Below, one piece after another: positions 24,493 to 33,492 of a DNA stretch of 64,000 bases. Within the stretch, counting starts at the first letter, position 1; every line of letters begins with the position of its first letter. The DNA is taken from assembly GCF_002366715.1 (NCBI RefSeq), contig NZ_DFBS01000045.1, forward strand, positions 434,001 through 498,000, written 5' to 3'. The translations under genes and the position numbers were made by a program. The stretch comes from Halomonas sp. UBA3074 (GTDB taxonomy: Bacteria > Pseudomonadota > Gammaproteobacteria > Pseudomonadales > Halomonadaceae). The notes under the pieces were generated by a model. That model was given only the letters and a program-made list of their open reading frames with translations. It was not told where the DNA came from and did not search any database.

Positions 24493-25359
24493 TTATTCGC
24501 CGTCGGTTAAGCGGGTGTAGGTTTCCGGGCGGCGGTCACGGAAGAACTGCCAGTTGTTGCGCACCTCGCGCACCATATCTAAATCGATCTCGTGTACCAG
24601 CAGCTCGTCTTCGGTTTCGCTGGCCTGGGCTTCGATCTTGCCGCGTGGGTTGACGATGTAGCTGGAGCCGTAAAAGTCGCCGATATTCCAAGGCGCTTCG
24701 CTGCCCACACGGTTGATGGCGGCGATAAAACAGCCGTTAGCGGCGGCCGAGGCGGGCTGTTCAAGCTCCCATAAATATTGGGATAGCCCGGCCACAGTCG
24801 CGGAGGGGTTGAAGATGACTTCAGCACCGTTAAGGGCCAGTGCTCGCCAGCCTTCAGGGAAGTGGCGGTCATAGCAGATGTACACGCCGATCTTGCCGTA
24901 GGCGGTATCGAACACCGGCCAGTTGGATTGGCCCGGCTTAAAGAAGAATTTTTCCCAAAAGCCAGCGACTTGGGGAATGTGTGTTTTGTGGTACTTGCCC
25001 AGATAGCTACCGTCAGCGTCGAAGACCGCCGCCGTGTTGTAGTAAACGCCGGTCTCAGTTTCTTCATAGATAGGGACGATGATCACCATGCGGTGCTCAG
25101 CCGCGAGCTTCTGCATCATCTGGCAGGTGGGCCCTTCCGGCACCCGCTCGGCGGCGGCGTACCATTTGCCATCCTGGCTGGGGCAAAAATAGGGTTGGTT
25201 GAACACTTCTTGGAAACACAGCACCTGCACGCCCTGATCCGCTGCTTGCTGAATCATCGGCAGGTGGGCCTCGTTCATGGCATCGCGAATCGCGGCTGGT
25301 TCCAAATCGGTACTGGTTTTTAGGCCCATTTGTATTAGGCCGATTTTCATTTTCTGCAT
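24493..25359 (-). CDS. Beta-ureidopropionase (N-carbamoyl-beta-alanine amidohydrolase)
   Basis: The protein has 288 residues from the ATG at 25359 (GAGGG upstream; the longer reading adds 10 residues). It is a nitrilase-superfamily enzyme with the Glu-Lys-Cys triad in CFQEVFNQPYF, YHKTHIP and YICYDRHFPEG. The sequence NPSATVAGLSQYLWELEQP and SYIVNPRGKI fit the N-carbamoyl-beta-alanine branch. It releases beta-alanine, CO2 and ammonia, the last step of the pathway encoded here. It is the first gene of the leftward operon amidohydrolase-hydA-preT-preA. Confidence 0.92.
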   Translation of the reverse strand: MQKMKIGLIQMGLKTSTDLEPAAIRDAMNEAHLPMIQQAADQGVQVLCFQEVFNQPYFCPSQDGKWYAAAERVPEGPTCQMMQKLAAEHRMVIIVPIYEETETGVYYNTAAVFDADGSYLGKYHKTHIPQVAGFWEKFFFKPGQSNWPVFDTAYGKIGVYICYDRHFPEGWRALALNGAEVIFNPSATVAGLSQYLWELEQPASAAANGCFIAAINRVGSEAPWNIGDFYGSSYIVNPRGKIEAQASETEDELLVHEIDLDMVREVRNNWQFFRDRRPETYTRLTDGE

Positions 25360-25389
25360 ACAAAAGCCCTCTCGTATCCTACGCGCCAA

Positions 25390-25995
25390 CCGCTGGCTCG
25401 TTTTTAAAGGTGAGTAACGGTTCGCAGTAATCAGGTTTTGCTAATATTTGTGAGCCGCTATGGATGAGCCATTAGCGTGGGTTGCTTGACGTGTAGTGAT
25501 ATCGACTCAATGCCGACGGATTATTGTTATGAGTAAAGTTGTCATATTTGACAGCTTTTTGAACATAGTCCCTTATGCAGTCGCTTTTCAAGATTTTTTT
25601 ACTGTGGGTGTTCGTTTTTGTTAACTAATTGATTTTATATGGGATTGTTGTTTTTTATTGTTGCTTTTACTCATTTGGTGAATGCGTGCACATGAATGGT
25701 GATTTATTTATTGTTATTTTAATCAATTGCTTATTATATTTATTCATTATTTTTCTGAAATTTAACGTCTCTTTTTGGTGCGCTATTTTTCTAACCAGCT
25801 ATGTTTTTTAGGGGAGTTAGTGTGGGTTGATTAAAACAATAACAATTCAATAGGGAGTGATTGTCTGTCTGCCATTTAAGTCAGCTTTTTGTTCAATAAG
25901 TTAACGGCCATGCTTTGTTTTTAGGCATGTTTATTGCTTTAACGAGAGCTGAACCCGTGAATGCGATCGGCAATATCGCTGCTGAGGAGAATAAA
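25390..25995. promoter_or_regulatory. Long AT-rich divergent region of the pyrimidine cluster
   Basis: About 600 bp separate the beta-ureidopropionase and NCS1 permease starts. Composition drops sharply to AT-rich with poly-T tracts. An inverted repeat TGTCA-TATT-TGACA at 25540-25553 is a candidate regulator site. One 60-codon hydrophobic frame (25629-25811) lacks a ribosome site and is not called. Promoters for both operons must lie here. Confidence 0.45.
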
Positions 25996-27513
25996 ATGAC
26001 TGGCTCAAGAACCCAGATGATCGACAGAGAGGGGTTGATTGAACTTCAAGTCGGTGAGGATGTGCGCAATAGTCCTCGCTTCAACGAGGATATTGCTCCT
26101 ACCCAGGCCAGCGAGCGCACCTGGAGCAAGTGGAACATTGCGGCGCTGTGGGTCGGGATGTCGATTTGTGTTCCCACCTATACGCTGGGCGGCGTATTGA
26201 CCGCCTACTTTGGCTTGAGCGTTGGCGAGGCGCTGTTTGCCATTCTGTTAGCGAATATCATCGTGTTGATTCCGCTTACCTTAAACGCTTTTCCTGGCAC
26301 TAAATTTGGCATTCCCTTTCCTGTCGTTTTACGTTCCTCCTTCGGTATCTTAGGATCCAATGTGCCTTGCCTGGTGCGGGCATTGGTAGGCTGTGGCTGG
26401 TTTGGTATTCAGACCATGTTCGGTGGCTTGGCTATTCATCTACTGCTTTCGGAGTTAATGCCTGCCTGGGCGGCGCTTGGCGGCGTGGGGGAGGTGATTG
26501 GCTTTTTCGTGTTCGGCGCCATGAACCTGTATGTGGTGATCCGTGGGGCGGAGTCGATTAAGTGGCTGGAAACCTTGGCCGCACCACTGCTGTTGGCAGT
26601 GGGCGTTGGACTGATGATATGGGCATGGCCGAATATGTCGATGACCGAGCTGCTGGCGCAGCCGCCGTCGCGCCCTGAGGGAGCATCCGTTTATGGTTAT
26701 TTCTTTGCGGGCTTGACCGCCATGGTGGGGTTTTGGGCCACCCTGTCACTGAATATTCCTGACTTCAGCCGTTTTGCCAAAAGCCAAAAAGACCAGATTG
26801 CTGGTCAAATCATCGGGCTGCCGCTGACGATGTTCTTCTTTGCCGCCCTCGGTGTCGTGTTAACCGCGGCGTCCGAGACGCTGGTGGGCCAGACCGTTGC
26901 TGATCCGGTGCGTCTGATTGGCTATATCGATAGCCCCTTTTGGGTCGTCATGGCGATGCTGCTGATCATCATTGCCACCATTTCCACCAACACAGCGTCG
27001 AATATTGTTTCGCCAACCAATGATTTCCAGAATATTGCCCCCAAACTGATTAACCAGACCCGCGGTGTGCTGATGACCGGGGCGGTAGGTGTTTTGCTGA
27101 TGGGGTACGATCTGCTGCAAAAGGCAGGTGTGATTCCTCCGGGCGTGTCACTCGAGCAGATGTACTCCAACTGGCTGCTCGGTTACTCCAGCCTGCTCGG
27201 CCCCATAGCGGGCATCATGGCGGTCGACTACTTTTTGATCAAAAAACAGCGCTTGGATGTGCCGAGCCTTTATCTGGACAACCACGCCTATCCAGCGGTG
27301 AACATGGCTGGGTTTATCGCGTTTGGGGTGCCGGTACTGCTCACCTTGATGTCGCTGCTCACCGGCACGATGAACTGGTTCTACGATTACGGCTGGTTCA
27401 CTGGCTCTGCACTGGGCGCCATCGTTTATTTTGTTGCCAGCCAGGTGTTGGCATCGTCTAACCAAGTGGGGCCTGCCCCCATCATGGCCAGTGAGGTATC
27501 CAAGCACTCTTAG
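25996..27513 (+). CDS. NCS1 family nucleobase:cation symporter
   Basis: The ATG at 25996 has GAGGAGA 6 bp upstream; the longer reading adds 27 residues of low quality. The 505-residue, about 12-TM transporter has NCS1 landmarks ERTWSKWNIAALWVGMSICV, PVVLRSSFGILGSNVP, WFGIQTMFGGLAI, SLNIPDFSRFAKSQKDQIAG and the late NFLQ-like SPTNDFQNIAP. Its place beside the complete reductive pyrimidine pathway suggests uracil, thymine or dihydropyrimidine uptake; allantoin or hydantoin is the alternative. It is divergent from the catabolic operon and convergent with a LysR gene. Confidence 0.9.
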   Translation: MTGSRTQMIDREGLIELQVGEDVRNSPRFNEDIAPTQASERTWSKWNIAALWVGMSICVPTYTLGGVLTAYFGLSVGEALFAILLANIIVLIPLTLNAFPGTKFGIPFPVVLRSSFGILGSNVPCLVRALVGCGWFGIQTMFGGLAIHLLLSELMPAWAALGGVGEVIGFFVFGAMNLYVVIRGAESIKWLETLAAPLLLAVGVGLMIWAWPNMSMTELLAQPPSRPEGASVYGYFFAGLTAMVGFWATLSLNIPDFSRFAKSQKDQIAGQIIGLPLTMFFFAALGVVLTAASETLVGQTVADPVRLIGYIDSPFWVVMAMLLIIIATISTNTASNIVSPTNDFQNIAPKLINQTRGVLMTGAVGVLLMGYDLLQKAGVIPPGVSLEQMYSNWLLGYSSLLGPIAGIMAVDYFLIKKQRLDVPSLYLDNHAYPAVNMAGFIAFGVPVLLTLMSLLTGTMNWFYDYGWFTGSALGAIVYFVASQVLASSNQVGPAPIMASEVSKHS

Positions 27514-27539
27514 TACCCAGACGGGTCAAGCGGGAATAG

Positions 27540-27570
27540 GGCAAATCTCGGCCGAGCGCTGAGATTTGCC
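27540..27570. terminator. Hairpin between convergent permease and LysR genes
   Basis: A perfect 10-bp inverted repeat (27540-27549 GGCAAATCTC, 27561-27570 GAGATTTGCC) with an 11-nt loop fills the 61-bp gap between convergent stops. It has no T-run on either side, so it probably serves both genes as a weak bidirectional terminator. Confidence 0.5.
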
Positions 27571-27574
27571 GTGT

Positions 27575-28480
27575 CTATTCAGCGCGTTTGATATATCCCA
27601 GAAATGCATCCACCACCCGATTGGGGCGCCGGTCATGGCGGGTGATTAGCACAAACGGAATACGGTAGTGCTGGGAGCTAGTATGAAGGGCGCGCATTTT
27701 GCCTGCGCTTACCCATTGTTCGGCGACATGCTCGGGTAGAAAACCTATAAACCGCCCGGTCAGAATCAGAAATGCCGCGCCTTCGCGATCAGAGGCAGAC
27801 GCTTGCAGGTTGAGCGCTTCATGCGCATGGCGTGCGGTATCGGGGAGGGGGTAGCGAGGTCGAATCGCTGGGTGGTTATTGAGCTGCGTTAGGCTCAGCG
27901 CCTCGTTGGGCACGCCGAACAGCGGATGACCGGCGGCGCAGTAGAGGAACGAGGGCTCATCATAGAGATGCCGACTCTCCAAGCTCGTGGGCAAATTCAC
28001 GGCAGGCACTACGCCGACGTGTAAATGACCATCCATCACGCCTCGAATCACCGCATCGGATGGCTCCATATGGATATGCACCGTTACCTCGTGATGTGGC
28101 GCAGTGAGCGCTGTCAGCGCATGGGTCACATCCATCGCGGGGAGCGTGACGAGGTTATCGGTAATGCCGATATTCAGCTCGCCTTTGACGGTATGGTGTA
28201 AGGCGTTGACGTCGCTTTTAAACGTTTCCAGCGCGGTAAGTAGCGTCAAACCCGCCTGGTAAATCTCTTTACCTTCTTCGGTTAAACTAAACCCGCTACG
28301 GCCTCGCTGGCAGAGTGAGAACCCCAGCCTGCCTTCCAAATCGTTCATGTGCTGACTAATCGCCGAACGACTGATGCCAAGCGTGGTTTCCGCTGCCGTA
28401 AAACCGCCGCATTCAACCACCGTTTTGAAAATTCGAATGAGACGAATCTCGTAGTCGCTCATTTGGCTCAGCGATGCCAT
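27575..28480 (-). CDS. LysR family transcriptional regulator
   Basis: The 301 residues have an N-terminal winged HTH (IFKTVVECGGFTAAETTLG, ISRSAISQHMNDLEGRLGF) and a periplasmic-binding-like effector domain beginning near residue 95 (GELNIGITDNLVTLPAMDV). It is adjacent to the pyrimidine permease and catabolic genes and may control them from the AT-rich region at 25390-25995. That is inference, because it is not divergent from either operon. The effector is unknown. Confidence 0.88.
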   Translation of the reverse strand: MASLSQMSDYEIRLIRIFKTVVECGGFTAAETTLGISRSAISQHMNDLEGRLGFSLCQRGRSGFSLTEEGKEIYQAGLTLLTALETFKSDVNALHHTVKGELNIGITDNLVTLPAMDVTHALTALTAPHHEVTVHIHMEPSDAVIRGVMDGHLHVGVVPAVNLPTSLESRHLYDEPSFLYCAAGHPLFGVPNEALSLTQLNNHPAIRPRYPLPDTARHAHEALNLQASASDREGAAFLILTGRFIGFLPEHVAEQWVSAGKMRALHTSSQHYRIPFVLITRHDRRPNRVVDAFLGYIKRAE

Positions 28481-28680
28481 AGCAATTCCTTAGTACGCAG
28501 CCTCTTAACCGATAACGTCACGCTTTTTAACGTATTGCCTATGATAAAAACTGATATACATCCCCTAAGCACCGCGGCACTATCGGTATAAACCACGTGT
28601 CAGCCCGTGTGGCGTACCGTTGCTGTTTTTTACACTGTATCAGGTGTCCTTGTCGGGTGCCTGCCTAAGGCCTCTGCGCG

Positions 28681-31401
28681 ATGTCTATTACTGCCAATGA
28701 TGTAAATGATAATGCACTGAAGGTTATTCCTACCTACCGCCGCCAGCGGAGAAACGTTGTGGCGGCTTATCTGTCAGCGCTTTTCGTTATAACGTTACTG
28801 TTTAGCTGGCTAATGAGAGAGCAGTATCAACAAGAAATGACGGCAGCCGAGTCACGGATTACTGCGCGTTCTAATGTTGTCAATGAATGGGCAAAGGGTG
28901 TTTTTGCGCAAAGTGGTCAAGCGCTATTCGGACTCGCAGAGTTACTGGCGCTGCAAGGTATGCCTGAAGTTGGCAGTGCTCAGGCGCTGCAGCGGACCTT
29001 AGGTAATCTTACCTTATATATACCTATGGTTGATGAGATTGCCGTGTTGGGGGCTGAAGGGCGTACGCTTGCAAGTGGCAGCGACGATGACAATGCTAAT
29101 GTTGATATTAGCGAAACGCAGTTTTTCAATGCGTTTAAGCAAGGCGGGAAGCGGGAGCTAGTAACGCCGCTTTACTGGTCTGAAAGTGAACAGCAGTTCT
29201 ATTTGTACCATGGCCGAGGCTTAGTTAGCCCAAACGGCGATTTAGTAGTCGTTGTAATTGCTCGCATTGTTCCGCGCGTATTTGCAGATGCACTTCATCA
29301 GATGCATGTGTATGAGGGAGAGAGCATTGCATTGATCGATTCTGATTCGAAGTTAATTGCGAGACATCCCTCCCCAGTAGAGCAATTCCCTATCGGCTTG
29401 AACATTGCGAGTACGCAAACTTCTCAGGACGAGGCAAGAGAGCTGGAAAGTGGGGAGACCGCATGGTCATCAAGAGCGGTCTCGCCCATTGATGGTCGTG
29501 AGCGTCTATTTCGTATGCAAAGAGTAGGTGATTACCCAATGCTGGTCATAGTGGGTGTTGATCTTCGCCATCTGCTGGCTGGGTGGCGGCAGCGCGCTTT
29601 GTTACTAACACTGATCATGTGCGCTCTTGCACTGCTTGGGTTCTGGGGCGTGCGCCACTATCTCAATCGATTGGCGTTAGCCGATCAATTGCAGCAGCGC
29701 ATCCTAGAGCGTGAAGAAGCGCGAGCTGAAGCGCAAATATCTGCCGCTGCCTTCCAAACGCATTTAGGGATTCTTATTACCGATGCAGAAGGTTTTATTC
29801 TTAAGGTAAATGAAACTTTTAAGCGTATTACCGGGTATGATGACGCTGATGTGATCGGTAAAAATCCACGAAAATTCAACTCTGATCATCACAACGCAAT
29901 GTTTTATCGCCGTTTATGGAAGCGACTTGCCAAAACAGGCAATTGGGAAGGCGAGATTTGGAACCAGCGTAAGAATGGCGAGCTTTTCCCAGAATGGCTA
30001 ACGGTCAGCGCGGTATATAATTCCTCGAATGTGCTGACCCATTACGTGGCCACCATGAGTGATATCAGCGAGCGCAAAGCCGCTGAGCAAGAGATACATC
30101 AACTGGCATTTTATGACCCATTGACCGGGCTCGCCAATCGGCGCTTGTTTATGGACCGCATTGGGGCTGCTATTAAAGAGCTCCATCGCCATCAGCGGTG
30201 CGGCGCACTGCTCTTTGTCGATATCGATAACTTTAAGCAAATCAATGACACTCTTGGCCACTATGCGGGTGACCAGCTATTGCAGAGTGTGGCTCGGCGA
30301 ATGAGCCAAATGTTACGCGATACTGATACCTTAGCGCGGCTGGGGAGCGATGAGTTTGCAGTGTTAATAGAGGGTGTTGACAGCAGTCATGCGCAAACCA
30401 TTCAGCTTGCCGAGCGTATCGCCTATAAATTACTGGCGACTCTTAACACGCCCATCGTGCTTGCCGAGGAGAGTGTCACCGTGTCGGGCAGTATTGGCGT
30501 TACCATCATGGCTAGCAATGAACACAGCGTAGACGACTATCTGCAACAAGTGGACATGGCGCTGTTTCAGGCTAAGAGTAACGGTCGCCGCGGCGTATGC
30601 TTTTTCGATCCTTCAATGCAGGCAGCGCTGTTGGCCCATGTAAAATTAGAGGCGGACCTACGTCAGGCGCAAGAAAACCGGCAGTGGACACTTTATTACC
30701 AACCCCAAGTGGATCACCTCGGCACTATCACCGGCGTGGAAGCGCTGCTACGTTGGCAGCACACAGAGCGCGGCATGGTGTCACCGGGTGAGTTTATTCC
30801 ACTGCTGGAAAGCATGGAGTTGATTAACGATGTAGGTGAATGGGTATTGGAAAATGCCTGCTTTCAGTTGGCAAGTTGGGCACAGAACCCATTGCTTCGA
30901 GAATTGACAATATCGGTTAATATTAGCCCACTACAGTTCCGTGATGAGGATTTTCTGTCCCGTGTAGAAAGGGTATTTGCGCGCACTCAGGTACCCCTTA
31001 GCCGCTTAAAGCTGGAAGTGACTGAATCCCTATTTGTGGAAGCACGCGATGAGGCTAGGGAGAAAATGCTGGCCCTTAAAGCACACGGCATACGCTTTTC
31101 ACTGGATGACTTCGGCACCGGCTACTCGTCGTTGGCTTACTTGGCTCAGTTGCCGTTGGATCAGCTAAAAATTGACCAATCGTTCGTGCAGCAGGTGCTC
31201 GAAAGCCAAGCCAATGCAGCGATTGTAGAGAGTACTATTGTCCTGGCCGAGAGTCTTAACTTAGAGGTGATCGCGGAAGGCGTCGAAACAGAGGCGCAGC
31301 AGGCGTGGCTATTGGCGCATGACTGCTATGCCTATCAAGGTTACCTGTTTGGACGCCCCGCCCCCGCCGAGGAGATTGAGCGACTGATAACAGGCCAGTA
31401 A
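28681..31401 (+). CDS. CACHE-PAS-GGDEF-EAL c-di-GMP turnover protein
   Basis: The 906 residues show TM1 (about 25-45), a periplasmic double-CACHE-type sensor (about 50-295), TM2 (about 305-325), PAS (about 352-465, GILITDAEGFILKVNETFKRITGY), GGDEF (about 470-640) and EAL (about 655-900). The GGDEF active site is GSDEF (555-559), degenerate at position 2, while the I-site RDTD (546-549) is intact. The EAL domain keeps EALLRW (687-692) and DDFGTGYSSLAYL, so phosphodiesterase activity is likely and the GGDEF may act as a GTP or c-di-GMP sensor. The ribosome site before the ATG is weak (AAGG). The gene is monocistronic, convergent with cobW. Confidence 0.93.
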   Translation: MSITANDVNDNALKVIPTYRRQRRNVVAAYLSALFVITLLFSWLMREQYQQEMTAAESRITARSNVVNEWAKGVFAQSGQALFGLAELLALQGMPEVGSAQALQRTLGNLTLYIPMVDEIAVLGAEGRTLASGSDDDNANVDISETQFFNAFKQGGKRELVTPLYWSESEQQFYLYHGRGLVSPNGDLVVVVIARIVPRVFADALHQMHVYEGESIALIDSDSKLIARHPSPVEQFPIGLNIASTQTSQDEARELESGETAWSSRAVSPIDGRERLFRMQRVGDYPMLVIVGVDLRHLLAGWRQRALLLTLIMCALALLGFWGVRHYLNRLALADQLQQRILEREEARAEAQISAAAFQTHLGILITDAEGFILKVNETFKRITGYDDADVIGKNPRKFNSDHHNAMFYRRLWKRLAKTGNWEGEIWNQRKNGELFPEWLTVSAVYNSSNVLTHYVATMSDISERKAAEQEIHQLAFYDPLTGLANRRLFMDRIGAAIKELHRHQRCGALLFVDIDNFKQINDTLGHYAGDQLLQSVARRMSQMLRDTDTLARLGSDEFAVLIEGVDSSHAQTIQLAERIAYKLLATLNTPIVLAEESVTVSGSIGVTIMASNEHSVDDYLQQVDMALFQAKSNGRRGVCFFDPSMQAALLAHVKLEADLRQAQENRQWTLYYQPQVDHLGTITGVEALLRWQHTERGMVSPGEFIPLLESMELINDVGEWVLENACFQLASWAQNPLLRELTISVNISPLQFRDEDFLSRVERVFARTQVPLSRLKLEVTESLFVEARDEAREKMLALKAHGIRFSLDDFGTGYSSLAYLAQLPLDQLKIDQSFVQQVLESQANAAIVESTIVLAESLNLEVIAEGVETEAQQAWLLAHDCYAYQGYLFGRPAPAEEIERLITGQ

Positions 31402-31431
31402 ATTACTCCTGTGAAACTTTGAGCCTTCCCT

Positions 31432-32460
31432 TTAAACCATCGCCATGGAGTGCAAGCGGGCTTCGATAGCTTCGTTATTAGGTGCCAGGGCATCGGGAAG
31501 GATAATTTCCAAGCGGGAGTCTTGCCGCCAGGCGCTGTTTTCGACGCTCAGTGTGCCTTGTGCACGATTGAGACGCTTCCAACCACTGCTGGTGTGGAAC
31601 ACGCCTTTAATGCGCGCTTCCGGAGGCAGTTCTCCCAAGCAAGTCGCCAAACGATCCAGGTCAAAGCGTTCACTTGGATGCCAGCGTAAGCCGGTGCTGG
31701 TATAGCCCAATGCGGCGCCAATTTCTCGCTGCGCCTTGCCAGGCGCCGGGGGGAAGTCAAAAAAGCTGCCTTCTAGGCTTGGCGCTGCCGCCAACTGCTG
31801 GTGGCTGACGGGCATGTCAAGATCGCTCCCTTGTGCTTGCCCGCTCTGTGCTAGTCGAGCAAGAGGGAGTTCGCCCTGGGTGGCTTCATGCACCCATTTG
31901 CGGGGTGGCCAGCGCTGCGCCACAAAGGCGTGAGCAGCGTCGAGCTGTTGAGGAGTGCTCTGATCAAGCATCGTCAGTGCCACGGCATCGGCCATGTCGA
32001 GCTGATCGCGAAAGGTGTCATGTTGCCTTGCGCGCGGGTCGTCCAGTCGGCGCGGGTCAAGGGTGGCGATAATGTCGCGCACTTCCACCGCCTCGCTGAA
32101 AGCGTCGCCACGCAGTAGATCAAGTAGGCCTGCCGGGTGGCCAAGGCCGGATGGCTCGATGATGACCCGGTCTGGTTGGCTGCGGGCGAGTAAATTCACC
32201 AGCGCGGCTTGTAACACAAAGGCGAGCTGGCAGCATAGGCAGCCGCCGGGCAAGCCTTTGATAACGACATCATCGCGGGCATCGAACATCGCTTGGTCGA
32301 TGCCGATCTGGCCAAACTCGTTGACTAGGATAGCCCACGTTTCATCCACAGGCTTCTGCTCGATCAGGCTGTGGATAAGCGTAGTTTTGCCGCTACCTAA
32401 AAAGCCGGTAATGATATGTACCGGCACGTTACTCTTCGTTTTTTTTGCCAACCCCGCCAA
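31432..32460 (-). CDS. CobW/ZNG-type G3E GTPase (metal chaperone)
   Basis: The 342-residue P-loop GTPase has Walker A GFLGSGKTT (about 19-27), the CxCC metal-binding motif in GGCLCCQ (about 71-77), a switch/Walker B region (DRVIIEPSGLGHPAG) and a CobW_C domain. The start is a TTG at 32460, 3 bp after the moaA stop, with AGGGGG upstream; GTG at 32427 is an alternative. Family members deliver zinc or other metals to client proteins. It is the last gene of the leftward fdhD-mobA-moeA-moaA operon, so a client in Moco or formate dehydrogenase maturation is plausible but unproven. No His-rich loop is seen. Confidence 0.87.
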   Translation of the reverse strand: MAGLAKKTKSNVPVHIITGFLGSGKTTLIHSLIEQKPVDETWAILVNEFGQIGIDQAMFDARDDVVIKGLPGGCLCCQLAFVLQAALVNLLARSQPDRVIIEPSGLGHPAGLLDLLRGDAFSEAVEVRDIIATLDPRRLDDPRARQHDTFRDQLDMADAVALTMLDQSTPQQLDAAHAFVAQRWPPRKWVHEATQGELPLARLAQSGQAQGSDLDMPVSHQQLAAAPSLEGSFFDFPPAPGKAQREIGAALGYTSTGLRWHPSERFDLDRLATCLGELPPEARIKGVFHTSSGWKRLNRAQGTLSVENSAWRQDSRLEIILPDALAPNNEAIEARLHSMAMV

Positions 32461-32463
32461 CGT

Positions 32464-33492
32464 CTAGCCCCCTGTCATGTTCATAAAGCGCACCACTTGG
32501 ACGTCACCATCGGTGGTAAAGTGGTGGCGCTCTGGTTTGAGCGGCAGGGCGTTGATAATCGCCTCTTTCAGCGCCTGCATATTGCCGGGGTGGCGGCGTA
32601 GCACAGCGCGAAGATCCACCGAGTGCTCATTGCCTAAACACAGCAGTAAACGGCCTTCGACTGTCACCCGCACACGGTTGCAGGTATCGCAGAAATTGTG
32701 GCTATGGGGCGAGATAAAACCGATGCGGCTGTCGCTATCGCTCATTTTGAAATAACGCGAAGGGCCAGAAGTCGTTTCGGTCGTAGGCGTCAACGGGTAA
32801 CGTGTTTCAATTAGCGATTGGACGTCATCGCTAGAATAAAACGTTTCCGCGCGTGAGTGATCCGACACATCGCCCAGCGGCATCTCTTCGATAAAGCTAA
32901 TATCGAGGCCCTCCTGGCGGGCAAAGGTCACCAAATCAACCACCTCGTCATCGTTACGCCCTTTCAAGATGACCGCATTGAGCTTGATACGCTTGAATCC
33001 TGCTTCCTGGGCGGCATGGATGCCGTCAATCACTTTGGCTAAATCGCCCGTGCGGGTGAGCTGTTTGAAGCGCTCAGCATTCAGCGAATCCAGGCTAATG
33101 TTCAGCCGCCGAAGGCCGCTGGTATATAGCTGCTTGGCGTGCTTGCGCAAGCTGGCGCCGTTGGTGGTCATGGTGAAATCATTAAGGCCTGGCATTGCCC
33201 CGATTTCATCGACCAATTGCTCAATGCCGCGGCGTACCAGCGGCTCGCCACCGGTCAGGCGGATCTTCTCGACGCCAAGCTCGGTGAAGGCGCGGGCCAC
33301 CATGGCGATCTCTTCAAGCGTGAGTACCTGGGCGCGGGGTAGAAATGTCATCTCCTCGCTCATGCAGTACACGCAGCGGAAATCGCAGCGATCGGTAACC
33401 GATATCCGCACATAGCTGATGCGTCGGCCAAAGTCGTCGATCAGTTGCTGGGTAGCGGGTTGTTGAGTCGGTCGTTGCTCGATCATAGCCAT
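32464..33492 (-). CDS. moaA: GTP 3',8-cyclase MoaA
   Basis: The 342-residue radical SAM enzyme starts molybdopterin synthesis by converting GTP to 3',8-cyclo-7,8-dihydro-GTP. The N-terminal cluster motif CDFRCVYCM and the C-terminal second-cluster motif CDTCNRVRV...LLLCLG are intact. RLTGGEPLVRRGIEQL is the SAM-binding GGEP region, and the protein ends in the catalytic GG tail (MTGG). The start region overlaps the moeA stop. It is followed directly by cobW. Confidence 0.96.
   Translation of the reverse strand: MAMIEQRPTQQPATQQLIDDFGRRISYVRISVTDRCDFRCVYCMSEEMTFLPRAQVLTLEEIAMVARAFTELGVEKIRLTGGEPLVRRGIEQLVDEIGAMPGLNDFTMTTNGASLRKHAKQLYTSGLRRLNISLDSLNAERFKQLTRTGDLAKVIDGIHAAQEAGFKRIKLNAVILKGRNDDEVVDLVTFARQEGLDISFIEEMPLGDVSDHSRAETFYSSDDVQSLIETRYPLTPTTETTSGPSRYFKMSDSDSRIGFISPHSHNFCDTCNRVRVTVEGRLLLCLGNEHSVDLRAVLRRHPGNMQALKEAIINALPLKPERHHFTTDGDVQVVRFMNMTGG

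Noticed and set aside
25629..25811. 60-codon hydrophobic frame in the AT-rich gap
   Set aside because: There is no ribosome site; the Phe/Leu/Ile-rich composition is what AT-rich DNA yields by chance.
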